From: Cytophagaceae bacterium
GTDB lineage: Bacteria > Bacteroidota > Bacteroidia > Cytophagales > Cytophagaceae
Direction: 5' to 3'
Length of the DNA: 64,000 nucleotides
Assembly (NCBI GenBank): GCA_025455005.1
Contig: JALONH010000001.1
Span: forward strand, 277,590-341,589
The notes beneath the pieces were generated by a model. It did not search any database. It saw nothing but the letters and a program-made list of their open reading frames with translations, and was not told the origin of the DNA. This document shows positions 9,710 through 18,961 of this stretch, piece by piece. Each line of letters opens with the position of its first letter. Within the stretch, counting starts at the first letter, position 1. Made by a program: the position numbers and the translations under genes.

Positions 9710-11185
9710 TTAATACGCTCGAGCAAACAATACTCTTCCCGCTGACGGTTTTCCTGTTACCATACAAACACCAGGCGCTCGATCTATGTCTAAAGGAATA
9801 CAACGTATGGTGGCTTTGGTATCTTCTTTAATTTTCTCTTCTGTTTCAGACGTACCATCCCAGTGTGCCAGAATAAAGCCTCCCTTTTCGTCTAATACTT
9901 TTTGAAAGGTAACATAATCGTCTACTGAATGCGTTTGAGATTCTCTATACGATAATGCTTTTTGATAGATGGAATTTTGTATTTCCTCTAACAAGCCCAG
10001 CACACGTTCTACAAGCCCTTCTTGTGGAACGGATGTTTTTTCTTTGGTATCTCTTCGAGCTAATTCTACTGTTTTATTTTCTACATCCCTTGGTCCAATT
10101 GCGATTCGTAAGGGCACTCCTTTCAACTCATATTCGGCAAACTTATAACCGGGAGTAAATTTGTCATTGGTATCGAACTTCACAGCTATACCTTTTGATT
10201 TTAATGCTGCTACCCATGGTTGGACACAAGCAGTTATTTGATTCAATTGATCTTCGTTTTTAAATATAGGCACTATGACAACCGGAATAGGCGCAAGCTT
10301 AGGAGGTAACACTAATCCTTCATCGTCGGAATGTGCCATAATTAAAGCTCCCATCAATCGAGTACTTACACCCCATGATGTTCCCCAAACATACTCTAGA
10401 CCGCCTTCTTTAGCGGCAAACTTTACATCAAAAGCCTTAGCAAAGTTTTGACCTAAAAAATGAGACGTTCCTGCCTGTAAGGCTTTTCCATCTTGCATTA
10501 AGGCTTCTATACAATAAGTTTCTTCAGCTCCGGCAAAACGTTCGTTGGCTGATTTGATTCCTTTATGAACAGGTAACGCCATATATTCCTGTGCAAAGGT
10601 GGCATATACTTGCAACATTTGTTCGGTTTCTTGTATAGCTTCTACTTTAGTTGCGTGCGCCGTATGTCCTTCCTGCCATAAAAATTCAGCCGTTCTCAAA
10701 AACAGACGTGTGCGCATCTCCCAACGAACAACGTTAGCCCATTGGTTTACTAATATCGGTAAATCTCTATACGATTGAATCCAATTTTTATACGTATTCC
10801 AAATGACTGTTTCACTTGTAGGTCGAACGATTAGTTCTTCCTCCAATTTCGCTTCCGGATCTACTACGACTCCCTTACCGTTTGGATCATTTTTCAATCG
10901 ATAATGAGTGACAACGGCACATTCTTTTGCAAATCCTTCAACATGACTCGCTTCTTTACTCAAATACGATTTAGGTATAAACAAGGGGAAGTAAGCGTTG
11001 GTATGTCCGGTCTCTTTAAACATGCCATCTAAGACCTGTTGCATTTTCTCCCAAATTGAATATCCATATGGCTTAATGACCATGCAACCTCTTACAGCTG
11101 AATTTTCAGCTAAATCTGCCCTTTTTACCAACTCATTATACCATAAGGAATAATCATCTTGTCTTTTTGGTAACCCTTTACTCAT
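9710..11185 (-). CDS. proS: Proline--tRNA ligase
   Basis: Charges tRNA-Pro in the cytoplasm. The 491-residue length without an inserted editing domain, and a C-terminal extension ending in Tyr (VLFARAY), match the ProS type 3 (archaeal/eukaryote-like) class found in Bacteroidota. Class II motifs are seen in [50 protein letters not shown] and [15 protein letters not shown]. The conserved triad-like TSE and RTAEF residues are present, so it should be active. It has its own -7-like element at 11217-11224, and the TolC-like gene follows 8 nt after its stop. Confidence 0.95.
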   Translation of the reverse strand: MSKGLPKRQDDYSLWYNELVKRADLAENSAVRGCMVIKPYGYSIWEKMQQVLDGMFKETGHTNAYFPLFIPKSYLSKEASHVEGFAKECAVVTHYRLKNDPNGKGVVVDPEAKLEEELIVRPTSETVIWNTYKNWIQSYRDLPILVNQWANVVRWEMRTRLFLRTAEFLWQEGHTAHATKVEAIQETEQMLQVYATFAQEYMALPVHKGIKSANERFAGAEETYCIEALMQDGKALQAGTSHFLGQNFAKAFDVKFAAKEGGLEYVWGTSWGVSTRLMGALIMAHSDDEGLVLPPKLAPIPVVIVPIFKNEDQLNQITACVQPWVAALKSKGIAVKFDTNDKFTPGYKFAEYELKGVPLRIAIGPRDVENKTVELARRDTKEKTSVPQEGLVERVLGLLEEIQNSIYQKALSYRESQTHSVDDYVTFQKVLDEKGGFILAHWDGTSETEEKIKEDTKATIRCIPLDIDRAPGVCMVTGKPSAGRVLFARAY

Positions 11186-11216
11186 TGTACAATTTTTAAT
11201 AACGAAATCAAAAAGA

Positions 11217-11224
11217 CAAAAGTA
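11217..11224 (-). promoter_or_regulatory. Bacteroidota -7 promoter element for proS
   Basis: On the minus strand the octamer TACTTTTG matches the TAnnTTTG -7 consensus of Bacteroidota sigma factor exactly, 31 nt before the proS start. A TTTG that could act as the -33 element lies further upstream than usual (about 27 nt), so the call is moderate. Confidence 0.5.
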
Positions 11225-11332
11225 CGCTTTTTTATGAATTTAAGTAGAAAACAAAAAATATAGACTCTTTTTATCCCTAACTAAATTTTGGGTATGATTT
11301 GTGCCTAACAAAATGTATAACCCCATTTAGTC

Positions 11333-12385
11333 ATGAAACTAGTATCGATATTTAGCTTTTCCTTCTTCGGGTTGTGTTTTTTTTCGGCCTGTACGTCTAC
11401 ACCCACTTCCCGATCCGTGGAGCATGATGATGTTTACTTCACTCCTAAAGATTATAAAGCACACCATATAAAAAGGAATCCCGCCTATGATGTTGCTTAT
11501 GTTGCGCCACCGGTAGCCCCTGCTGTTGCTGACCCGAATGAATACTATTTCCCAAGTACTCCTACACCTTCGTCAGCCCCTCCACCATCTTCTTCTGTTA
11601 TCGTTCGAAAAAAAGAAAGAGCTACCAACAGATTACAAACAAATTATTCTGCCTCTTCTTCTATAGGTCCTGCTAGTTATATGGGGAATACGAACTCATT
11701 TAACTTTACTTGGTATTTTAGTAATTACTACGGGTACAATCAAATGTGGCAACCTTATCGGTATACCCCTTTTTATTATCAAACATTTATTAATCCTTAT
11801 AACAATTATTGGAATAGCCCTATGGGTATAGGTCCTTTTTATAACGGGTTCGGTTGTGCTTCCTGTTGTTCATGGAATAACCCTTATGCTTTTACACCTC
11901 CTATATACTATCAACCTTCTTACATCAATTATCCAAGTTACTATACCCCTCAAACCGGCAACGTAATCGTTGCACCTACGCGCACCCAATCTGCGGGACC
12001 TAAACCTATGGTTGGAACCAACCAAGCCACTTATAATCCTACACCTCCTTCTATATCTACCACACCCTCGACACAAAAGACCTATACTCCTGCGCCTACT
12101 TCACCTGAGCCAACCTATCCATCCGGCCAGCGTTCTTCCGGTTCTGCGACCTCTACACAACAGGCGCAGCGTTCATATGTACCTCCGGCACGTACTCCCG
12201 CACCTGCTCCAAATAGAAGTTATACCCCTCCACAACGGTATACTCCTCCTCAAAACAATTATACTCCGCCGCAACAAAGTTATACTCCGCCCCAACAGAC
12301 GTATACGCCACCTCAACGCTCGTATACACCTCCATCCGGAGGTGGTGGTGGTACATCCGGTACCCCAAACCCTAGAGCCCGATAA
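11333..12385 (+). CDS. Tyr/Pro-rich surface lipoprotein with YTPPQ repeats
   Basis: A 350-residue predicted lipoprotein of unknown function. The signal ends in a lipobox-like FFSAC, with acylated Cys at about residue 20. The middle (residues 125-200) is exceptionally rich in Tyr, Asn, Pro and Phe (FNFTWYFSNYYGYNQMW). The C-terminal 60 residues are short YTPPQ-type tandem repeats ending in a Gly run and TPNPRAR. Low complexity suggests an extended, possibly wall- or surface-associated protein. It lies 27 nt before the FadL-like barrel gene, with which it is probably co-transcribed. The opposite and offset frames across the repeat are long only because of the biased composition. Confidence 0.75.
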   Translation: MKLVSIFSFSFFGLCFFSACTSTPTSRSVEHDDVYFTPKDYKAHHIKRNPAYDVAYVAPPVAPAVADPNEYYFPSTPTPSSAPPPSSSVIVRKKERATNRLQTNYSASSSIGPASYMGNTNSFNFTWYFSNYYGYNQMWQPYRYTPFYYQTFINPYNNYWNSPMGIGPFYNGFGCASCCSWNNPYAFTPPIYYQPSYINYPSYYTPQTGNVIVAPTRTQSAGPKPMVGTNQATYNPTPPSISTTPSTQKTYTPAPTSPEPTYPSGQRSSGSATSTQQAQRSYVPPARTPAPAPNRSYTPPQRYTPPQNNYTPPQQSYTPPQQTYTPPQRSYTPPSGGGGGTSGTPNPRAR

Positions 12386-12412
12386 GTTTACTTTATTATT
12401 TTAATGTAGTGT

Positions 12413-13957
12413 ATGAAACAATGTTTAATTCTTTTGTGGGTTGGTCTTTTATTTACTACTAACCTGACCTATGCTCAATTTATAGATCCCACTGCGTATG
12501 GATACTATAATTATACCAACCTCTTAACTCCTCGAGGTGTATACGGTAGCGCTCGAACACAAGCGACCGGTGGGGCAGGTGTAGCCATTGGAGCAGATGT
12601 CTCCGCCGGTTCTATTAATCCTGCAGGATTGGGAATGTATAACAAAAATGATATGGGCATTAGCTTAGCTTTAGGGTTTTCCAATAACCCTACTGAATAT
12701 TTACAACAAGTTACGAAGGACGGTAAGTCTTGGGCCGGAATTCCTTCTATCGGTTTAACTTTTTACACCCCTCCTAAAAATGAAAACAGTACGTTTCAGG
12801 GAAGTACATTCTCCATTGGGTTTACTAAAACATCCAACTTGCAAAATGAATTTACTTATAATGGGACTAATACACGAAATTCTTTTACAGATTATTTAGC
12901 CGAAACATCGAACGGTATTGCTTTATCTGATTTAAATAATCAAGACCCGGCATTTAACGGAGGTTTCGTACCTACTATTCCGGGATTAGGATATTATACT
13001 TATTTAACAGAAGTGCAGAATAATGGATTCAATACCTATAGACCGTTTACTTTCGTCCGTGGAGCACAGCAAACCGGCACCTATAGTACCGGTTCAGGGG
13101 TGTATCGGTGGGATGCGTCTTATGGTGTAAACCTTTCTAATAAAATTTATTTAGGAGCGTCCTTGGGTATTCAATCTACTCGATACAAAATGGAACACAC
13201 CTATACGGAACGTGTAACTAATCCGTCCAATGATACCCTCAATGCAATGTCGTTTACGGAGTATAACCAACATAGAGGTTCCGGCGTGAACTTCAGAATC
13301 GGGCTCATTTATAAAGTGACAGATAGAGTTCGATTAGGTTTTACTGCCATCACCCCTACCGCAACCAAGATAAAGGAAGAATATAGTTTTAGAATGGGAT
13401 CGGATTTTACCGGTAATAATGTCACGGTTCAAGGGTTTATGTTATCTTCTTTCGATTACAGTACTCCGCTGAATCAATACCGGTATCGTTTTGTTTCTCC
13501 GGCTCGTATTGAAGGTGGTATGGCCTATTTTTTCAATAAGAATGGCTTTGTAACTGTAGCGCTCGAATATGTTCCCTATACGATGTCTAAAGTAACGGAT
13601 TATTCGGATGCGAATTTATTCCAAGGGGATAATGCTACCATCAAAAACATTTATAGAGATGTAATTAATATCAAAACCGGAGTTGAGTGGCGTAGAGATA
13701 ACCTATATTATAGAGCCGGATTTTCTTATTTCCCGGACCCTTACAATTCAAATTATGATAAGGTAAATCGAAACCAATACAACTTCTGTATTGGTATCGG
13801 TCATCGTACGGATAAATTTTATATTGATGCCGCCTTAGTGAATACACGGACACAATCGGTATACGCACCGTATCAACTGGGTAATGGTTCTCATCCTCAG
13901 GCAGATATAAAAATGTCAAGCTATCAATTAACCATTAGCACCGGATTGCTTTATTAA
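12413..13957 (+). CDS. OmpP1/FadL-family outer-membrane beta-barrel protein
   Basis: A 514-residue outer-membrane barrel. After the signal peptide (MKQCLILLWVGLLFTTNLTYAQ) comes the FadL/OmpP1/TodX hallmark: GSARTQATGGAGVAIGADVS then SAGSINPAGLGMYNK, in which the N-terminal stretch plugs the pore. Many alternating amphipathic strands follow, and the chain ends with LTISTGLLY. The family takes up hydrophobic compounds such as long-chain fatty acids; the Bacteroidota members have unknown ligands. It is the second gene after the Tyr/Pro-rich lipoprotein. Confidence 0.85.
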   Translation: MKQCLILLWVGLLFTTNLTYAQFIDPTAYGYYNYTNLLTPRGVYGSARTQATGGAGVAIGADVSAGSINPAGLGMYNKNDMGISLALGFSNNPTEYLQQVTKDGKSWAGIPSIGLTFYTPPKNENSTFQGSTFSIGFTKTSNLQNEFTYNGTNTRNSFTDYLAETSNGIALSDLNNQDPAFNGGFVPTIPGLGYYTYLTEVQNNGFNTYRPFTFVRGAQQTGTYSTGSGVYRWDASYGVNLSNKIYLGASLGIQSTRYKMEHTYTERVTNPSNDTLNAMSFTEYNQHRGSGVNFRIGLIYKVTDRVRLGFTAITPTATKIKEEYSFRMGSDFTGNNVTVQGFMLSSFDYSTPLNQYRYRFVSPARIEGGMAYFFNKNGFVTVALEYVPYTMSKVTDYSDANLFQGDNATIKNIYRDVINIKTGVEWRRDNLYYRAGFSYFPDPYNSNYDKVNRNQYNFCIGIGHRTDKFYIDAALVNTRTQSVYAPYQLGNGSHPQADIKMSSYQLTISTGLLY

Positions 13958-13973
13958 GTTTGTATCAATAATT

Positions 13974-13990
13974 AAAACCTGTGCGGTTTT
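13974..13990 (+). terminator. Possible weak terminator after the FadL-like gene
   Basis: A 6-bp inverted repeat AAAACC-TGTGC-GGTTTT starts 17 nt after the stop. There is no long T-run beyond the stem itself, so termination strength is doubtful. Confidence 0.35.
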
Positions 13991-14110
13991 AGTGTAGCAA
14001 TTGAAGTGCTTTATTTAGAACCTATTAAGAGACTTCCATTTAAACCGCGTTGGTTTTCCCCCTTATCTATTGGATACCTATATTAAATATTAAAAGAGCA
14101 AGAAATAATA

Positions 14111-14118
14111 TAATTTTG
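14111..14118 (+). promoter_or_regulatory. Bacteroidota -7 promoter element for the thioredoxin-like gene
   Basis: TAATTTTG matches the TAnnTTTG consensus exactly and lies 12 nt before the GTG at 14131. This placement supports that GTG over an upstream ATG at 14050, which would lie before the promoter. No clear -33 TTTG is visible at the usual distance. Confidence 0.5.
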
Positions 14119-14130
14119 TATATTCACCTT

Positions 14131-15024
14131 GTGAAAAATAATTTACTACCTAACACATTATTTTCTGTTCTATTGTTTTTTTTCATATCCATTACATCTT
14201 ACGGATTGAATGTAGGAGAACGAGCACCTGATTTTTCAGTAGTGGATCAGCACGGTAAAACCATCCACCTCAATCAATACCAAGGGAAGGTCGTATTGGT
14301 CGAGTTTTGGGCATCGTGGTGCGGATACTGTAAATTATTGAACGAGGAACTTATCGATATTTATAAGGCATATCATCCTCAAGGTTTTGAAATCATCAGC
14401 ATTTCATTAGATACGAAGCCGGAAGATTGGAAAAATGCCATACAGAAAGATTTGCTAAATTGGCCTTTACATGCCATTGACACTAAAGGATGGAATAGTA
14501 CTTTAGTCCCTCTATATGGAGTAGATGGTCTACCTTCAACTTTTTTAATCGATGAAAATGGAATCTTGGTAGGTATCGATTTGTTCGAGGATCAAATCAA
14601 TAAAAAGCTACAATATCTTTATTACAATCAAGTACGAATGTATCCAACAGATGCCGTTACAAAAGTATATCTAACGGCAGAAGTGAAATATGAAATATAC
14701 ACAGATAAAGGAATTTTAAAATTAAAAGGTAAAGCAAAAGAAATAGATATTTCCTCTCTTGCAGAAGGTAAGTATGTAATTAAATACGACGGTAAAACAG
14801 AATATTTTTATCGCAAACGCTACACCGTATCGCCACCTTCTTTTTATCCTACCAGAGTAGACGATAAAATTACTTTATCCAGAGAAGCGGATTATTATAT
14901 TTATAATGTTCAAGGTAAATTAATGTTGAAAGGCCACGGTCTAACGATTGATATGTCACATCAACCCGCAGGAGTTTATTATTTAAGTACGGAAGGTGTG
15001 GTCCATACAGTTTACAAAAAATAA
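14131..15024 (+). CDS. Secreted TlpA/ResA-like thioredoxin with two C-terminal sorting-domain-like modules
   Basis: About 297 residues. A signal peptide (FSVLLFFFISITSYG) is followed by a TlpA/AhpC-type thioredoxin domain, VGERAPDFSVVDQHGKTIHL, with the redox-active pair C64 and C67 in FWASWCGYCK and the cis-Pro segment DGLPSTFLID. It should reduce or exchange disulfides outside the inner membrane. The tail is odd: two related modules, YEIYTDKGILKLKGKAKEID and YYIYNVQGKLMLKGHGLTID, each resembling the nucleotide-free core of a T9SS type A sorting domain (short strand, G, turn, aGxYyl). A 27-residue longer frame from 14050 is rejected because of the promoter at 14111 and the signal peptide position. 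Confidence 0.78.
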   Translation: MKNNLLPNTLFSVLLFFFISITSYGLNVGERAPDFSVVDQHGKTIHLNQYQGKVVLVEFWASWCGYCKLLNEELIDIYKAYHPQGFEIISISLDTKPEDWKNAIQKDLLNWPLHAIDTKGWNSTLVPLYGVDGLPSTFLIDENGILVGIDLFEDQINKKLQYLYYNQVRMYPTDAVTKVYLTAEVKYEIYTDKGILKLKGKAKEIDISSLAEGKYVIKYDGKTEYFYRKRYTVSPPSFYPTRVDDKITLSREADYYIYNVQGKLMLKGHGLTIDMSHQPAGVYYLSTEGVVHTVYKK

Positions 15025-15531
15025 TTAAAGTGTTTTAAGATATCGCAGGATATCACTCGCTTTAAGTTGATTAGAGGAAAAAGTTTTTTTAGCCAGTTCG
15101 TAAAAGGGACTTCGCTCATTGTATTTTTGCACAATAAAATCTTTGACTTGCTTATCGTTTTTACCTTTTAGTAAAGGTCTGTTTTCTCTGCCTTGACTCA
15201 ATAATCGCTTTACTAACTCATCTATATCCGGTTTTATATAAAGTGTAGTCCCATTTTCATTCATACGTTGCATGTTATCAAAATAACATGGAGCCCCTCC
15301 ACCGGTTGAAATGACACTGTTTTTTTTACTAAATGTTTGATGTAACACATGGTATTCCAACTCTCGAAAGTAATTTTCACCCTTGTGTTTAAAAATATCT
15401 TCAATGGTCATTCCTTCTGAAGCTATAATGGCATCATCCAAATCTATGTACGTATATTGTAAGGAATCTGCGATTTGTCGACCTAATGTACTTTTCCCGG
15501 AACCGGGGAGACCAACTAAATATATATTCAT
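15025..15531 (-). CDS. aroK: Shikimate kinase
   Basis: Phosphorylates shikimate with ATP in the aromatic amino acid pathway. The 168-residue length is normal. The Walker A loop GLPGSGKST is at residues 7-15, the shikimate-binding DLDDAI (Asp pair) follows at about 31-36, and STGGGAPCY supplies the GGG shikimate-binding loop near 76-84. The lid arginine is in QGRENRPLL. It starts 3 nt after the stop of the permease gene, so the two are co-transcribed, although no functional link is obvious. Confidence 0.93.
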   Translation of the reverse strand: MNIYLVGLPGSGKSTLGRQIADSLQYTYIDLDDAIIASEGMTIEDIFKHKGENYFRELEYHVLHQTFSKKNSVISTGGGAPCYFDNMQRMNENGTTLYIKPDIDELVKRLLSQGRENRPLLKGKNDKQVKDFIVQKYNERSPFYELAKKTFSSNQLKASDILRYLKTL

Positions 15532-15534
15532 AGT

Positions 15535-16590
15535 TTATTTCAGGCGCACTCTAGGATCTATAAGTGCATATAATATGTCTACAAATATATTCATAAATAT
15601 AAAAACGGTAGCAACAAAAATGGTTGCACCCATCACTACCGGGAAATCTAAATTCATAACGGCATGAATTGTTACGGCTCCTAATCCTTTCCAACCAAAT
15701 ATACTTTCGACAAAAAAAGCACCAGCCATAAGTGAAGCTAACCATCCGGAAACTGCCGTAATCACAGGGTTTAATGCGTTTTTTAAAGCATGTTTTAAGA
15801 TAATGACATATCCATCTAATCCTTTAGCACGTGCCGTTCGAATATACTCTTGAGAAAGAACTTCCAACATTGAACTTCGTGTTAACTGAACAATGATTGC
15901 CATTGGACCTAGGCCTAAGGTAATCATCGGAAGGATCAAATTTTTAAGTTGTAAATGGTGCTCCCCAAAAATATCGGTCTCCCATAAGGTTCCGGAAGCA
16001 TTCAACCCAGTATAATCAGCTAATAGGTCGCCAAAAATCATAGCCATCAAGGCTCCAAATACAAAAGAAGGCATAGAAATCCCGATAACTGAAAACGATA
16101 ATATAGAATGGTCTAATGTGGAATTCTGTTTCAAGGATGCCCAAATTCCTAAAGGTATACCAATTAACGTTGCAAACGTTATGGCTGCTAATGCTAACCA
16201 AAAAGTACCTTCAACATTTTCTATAATGATTTCGCTGACCGGTTTATTACTTTGGAAACTTCTACGCAGATAGGGCGATTTCCATACCATAGCCGTTTCG
16301 CCCATTCGAATTAACTTATTATAGTTGTATTTTTTGGCGTTTGTTTCGTTGTCTTTATGGAAGGAGAGGGGGGATAAGTCGTTGACATAATGAAACAATT
16401 GTTGGTGAAGGGGTAAATCCAGACCCAATTCTTTGGCTATTGCTTCCCGAGTAGCTATATCTGTTCGTTGTCCGGCCATCATATTCACCGGATCGCCCGG
16501 TAAAACATTGAAAATAAAGAATACCACCACTACGGCTCCCATTAAAACCAAAAATCCGTACATCAATCGATTAAGAAGGAATTGCAACAT
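15535..16590 (-). CDS. DppB/OppB-type ABC transporter permease (orphan)
   Basis: A 351-residue inner-membrane permease. MLQFLLNRLMYGFLVLMGAV is the typical N-terminus of DppB/OppB proteins, followed by FNVLPGDPVNMMAGQ. The C-terminal half has the binding-protein-dependent transport EAA loop, IRTARAKGLDGYVIILKHAL, which contacts the ATPase. The family imports peptides or nickel. The partner permease, ATPases and binding protein are not next to it here. The ATG at 16590 is preferred over one at 16611 because it gives the standard start; it sits 87 nt after the DUF1599 gene. Confidence 0.88.
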   Translation of the reverse strand: MLQFLLNRLMYGFLVLMGAVVVVFFIFNVLPGDPVNMMAGQRTDIATREAIAKELGLDLPLHQQLFHYVNDLSPLSFHKDNETNAKKYNYNKLIRMGETAMVWKSPYLRRSFQSNKPVSEIIIENVEGTFWLALAAITFATLIGIPLGIWASLKQNSTLDHSILSFSVIGISMPSFVFGALMAMIFGDLLADYTGLNASGTLWETDIFGEHHLQLKNLILPMITLGLGPMAIIVQLTRSSMLEVLSQEYIRTARAKGLDGYVIILKHALKNALNPVITAVSGWLASLMAGAFFVESIFGWKGLGAVTIHAVMNLDFPVVMGATIFVATVFIFMNIFVDILYALIDPRVRLK

Positions 16591-16677
16591 AATAGGGGTA
16601 TGTCCATACAATGGACTTTAACTTATAAGCGTTTTAGGTGAAAAGGTTTCGTTTTTTTAAGTTTTTCTACCCACATT

Positions 16678-17220
16678 TTAGTGTGCAAAACCCATTTTGA
16701 TTAAACAAAATACGGAATAGTTTAACATATCTTGGTAATTAGCGTCTATACCCTCCGAAATAATGGTTTGACCCTTATTGTCTTCAATTTGTTTAACTCT
16801 CAATAATTTCATTAAAATAATATCCGTAATCGAAGACACCCTCATTTCTCTCCAAGCTTCACCATAATCATGGTTTTTTCGTAGCAATAAGTCTAGAGTA
16901 GAAGCAGCATATTGGTTGTAAAGAGTCTCTACGGTAGCAGGTGGTAATTCTAAAGGACTATCTTCCGGAAGGTGATGTTGGATTAAAGCGATAATACTAT
17001 AATTAACGATAGCAATAAATTCAGATGAAATGTCTTCTTCCACTAACATTGCTCCTTTTTCTTGAATGGATCGAATGCGTTGCGCTTTTATATAAATTTG
17101 ATCGGTTAGCGATGGTAAGCGTAAAATTCTCCATGCCGTACCGTAATCTTTAGTTTTCTTCAAAAAGATTTCTTTACATTGTTCTATGACCTTTCGGTAT
17201 TCGTCTGCTGTTGTGGACAT
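16678..17220 (-). CDS. DUF1599 domain protein
   Basis: A 180-residue cytoplasmic protein made of two related halves: FLKKTKDYGTAWRILRLPSL in the first and LLRKNHDYGEAWREMRVSSI in the second. Each has the K-x-x-DYG-x-AWR signature of DUF1599 (nucleotide-modification-associated domain 1). Function is not established. In Bacteroidota it is commonly next to folP, as here, where the two start codons are 43 nt apart and divergent. Confidence 0.88.
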   Translation of the reverse strand: MSTTADEYRKVIEQCKEIFLKKTKDYGTAWRILRLPSLTDQIYIKAQRIRSIQEKGAMLVEEDISSEFIAIVNYSIIALIQHHLPEDSPLELPPATVETLYNQYAASTLDLLLRKNHDYGEAWREMRVSSITDIILMKLLRVKQIEDNKGQTIISEGIDANYQDMLNYSVFCLIKMGFAH

Positions 17221-17230
17221 GAAATGTTTC

Positions 17231-17238
17231 TATATTTG
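17231..17238 (+). promoter_or_regulatory. Bacteroidota -7 promoter element for folP
   Basis: TATATTTG matches TAnnTTTG exactly, 25 nt before the folP ATG and inside the 43-nt divergent gap with the DUF1599 gene. A degenerate TTGT at 17211-17214 is the only -33 candidate. Confidence 0.55.
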
Positions 17239-17263
17239 TTGAGGTTTCTTCTTTACACAAACT

Positions 17264-18121
17264 ATGAGTTTTAAAGATACATTTTTTTATAAAAAATACA
17301 CATTATCTCAAAAGGGATTCCTTTGGAGTGTGTACACACCTATGGTGATGGGTATTGTAAATTGCACTCCGGATTCTTTTTTTGATGGAGGTAATTATTC
17401 ACAAGAAGATGCTTTAAAAATACATATCGATCGTTTGATAGCAGAAGGGGCTCAAGCATTGGATGTAGGTGGGTATTCTTCCAGACCGGGAGCTGCCGAC
17501 GTTTCGATTTCAGTAGAATGGTCCAGGATAGCACCGGCTATTGAATACATTAGCAATCAATATCCGGATATCTTGCTATCGGTGGATACCTTTCGATCGG
17601 ATATTGCGGCTCAAGCTTTGGCTGTCGGTGCCCATATGATCAACGATATATCTGCCGGAACCTATGATTCTAAGATGTATTCAGTAGTGGCGAATTACCA
17701 AGCCATCTATGCACTTATGCACATGAGGGGAACACCTCAAACCATGTCGGGTTTAACCAACTATTCAGATGTTGTGAATGAAGTGTTCGAATTTTTTATT
17801 CAGACCTTAGCTAAAACCAAAGCGGCCGGTATTAAAGATGTACTTATAGATCCCGGTTTCGGTTTTGCTAAAACGGTAGAACAGAACTATCAATTATTAA
17901 AACAATTGGACATTTTGAACCTATTGGAAGTGCCGTTGATGGTTGGGGTTTCGAGAAAATCGATGATTTATAAACCTCTACAAACAAGTCCTCAAGAAGC
18001 ATTAAACGGAACGTCTGTTTTACATACCATAGCCTTGACAAAACAAGCATCAATTCTTAGGGTGCATGATGTAAAAGCGGCACAAGAAACCATTTTATTA
18101 ATGAAGCAATTGTATAATTAA
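17264..18121 (+). CDS. folP: Dihydropteroate synthase
   Basis: Joins 4-aminobenzoate to dihydropterin pyrophosphate in folate synthesis and is the sulfonamide target. At 285 residues it is full length. The first signature, VMGIVNCTPDSFFDGG, is at residues 28-43, and the second, QALDVGGYSSRPGA, follows at about 65-80. The pterin site residues are in SVDTFRSD, MINDISAG, DPGFGFAKT and VGVSRKSMI. The 3' end overlaps the convergent cdaA gene by 4 nt. Confidence 0.96.
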   Translation: MSFKDTFFYKKYTLSQKGFLWSVYTPMVMGIVNCTPDSFFDGGNYSQEDALKIHIDRLIAEGAQALDVGGYSSRPGAADVSISVEWSRIAPAIEYISNQYPDILLSVDTFRSDIAAQALAVGAHMINDISAGTYDSKMYSVVANYQAIYALMHMRGTPQTMSGLTNYSDVVNEVFEFFIQTLAKTKAAGIKDVLIDPGFGFAKTVEQNYQLLKQLDILNLLEVPLMVGVSRKSMIYKPLQTSPQEALNGTSVLHTIALTKQASILRVHDVKAAQETILLMKQLYN

Positions 18122-18957
18122 GCAGTATACAATACGTTTGCTTCCGGTCCTGTTTTTTCCATTACATCATACAATTCTTTACGAAGTAAGGATTTAATAT
18201 CCGTTTTGTTGGTAGTGACAAAAATTTCAGATTGAGAAACAAGGGAAACATTTCCGGTTTCTTCTGAGACCACTACCACTACGGCGTCGGTCACTTCTGA
18301 TAGGCCTACTGCTGCTCGGTGACGCAAGCCTAGATGTGCCGGTATTTGATCGTTTTCAGAAACAGGTAGAATACAACGAGCCGCTTTGATTTTATGTTGA
18401 CTGATGATAACGGCTCCATCGTGTAAAGGAGAGTTTTTATGAAAGATGGTTAACAGTAAACGTTTACTGATTTCAGCATCTAAAAAATCACCGGAGTCGG
18501 CATAAAACTTTAAATCAGAAGACTTTTGTAAAACAATTAAAGCACCTGTTTTCGTTTGAGACAGCACTTTGATGGCTTCCAGCAAAGGGGATAGATTCAT
18601 TTCCGGAATGCCCGATGATTTATTTCTGGAAAATAAAGAGGGTAGTAAACTTTCTCGGAAAGTAGTGGATTTGCCAATTAAGAGTAAAAACTTCCGTATT
18701 TCTTGTTGAAATAATATGATACCGGCTATAACCCCCACTCCCATAAACTGACTTAAAATGTTTCGGAGGAGTTCCATTCCGCTTGCCTTTACTAGTAGAT
18801 AAAAGGTATAAAGGAATAATATCCCTATAAAAACTTTAACAGCAACACCGCCCTTAAGTAATTTGTAAAGATGGTAAACAATGAGTGAAACCAGTAGTAT
18901 ATCGGCAACATCTACCCATGTAATTTTTATAAACGATATATAGAGTAACAATGTCAT
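18118..18957 (-). CDS. cdaA: Diadenylate cyclase CdaA (c-di-AMP synthase)
   Basis: Makes the second messenger cyclic di-AMP from two ATP. The N-terminal 90 residues hold three membrane segments (LLVSLIVYHLY, IGILFLYTFYLLV and GVGVIAGIILF), as in CdaA. The DisA_N cyclase domain follows with both motifs intact: D180-G181-A182 in SPLHDGAVII and R212-H213-R214 in LGLRHRAAVG. At 279 residues it is full length and should be active. It lies 4 nt after a small conserved-looking gene and converges on folP, the arrangement usual in Bacteroidota. c-di-AMP controls osmolyte balance and wall homeostasis in other bacteria. Confidence 0.93.
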   Translation of the reverse strand: MTLLLYISFIKITWVDVADILLVSLIVYHLYKLLKGGVAVKVFIGILFLYTFYLLVKASGMELLRNILSQFMGVGVIAGIILFQQEIRKFLLLIGKSTTFRESLLPSLFSRNKSSGIPEMNLSPLLEAIKVLSQTKTGALIVLQKSSDLKFYADSGDFLDAEISKRLLLTIFHKNSPLHDGAVIISQHKIKAARCILPVSENDQIPAHLGLRHRAAVGLSEVTDAVVVVVSEETGNVSLVSQSEIFVTTNKTDIKSLLRKELYDVMEKTGPEANVLYTA

Positions 18958-18961
18958 AAAT

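Noticed and set aside
9702..9803. N-terminal extension of the TolC-like gene into proS
   Set aside because: It would overlap the end of proS and place the signal peptide internally; the start at 9701 directly precedes the signal peptide.
11970..12404. A 144-codon frame overlapping the Tyr/Pro-rich lipoprotein gene
   Set aside because: It is an offset frame of the repeat-rich lipoprotein, with His/Leu/Arg-rich low-complexity product; the lipoprotein has a signal peptide and lipobox.
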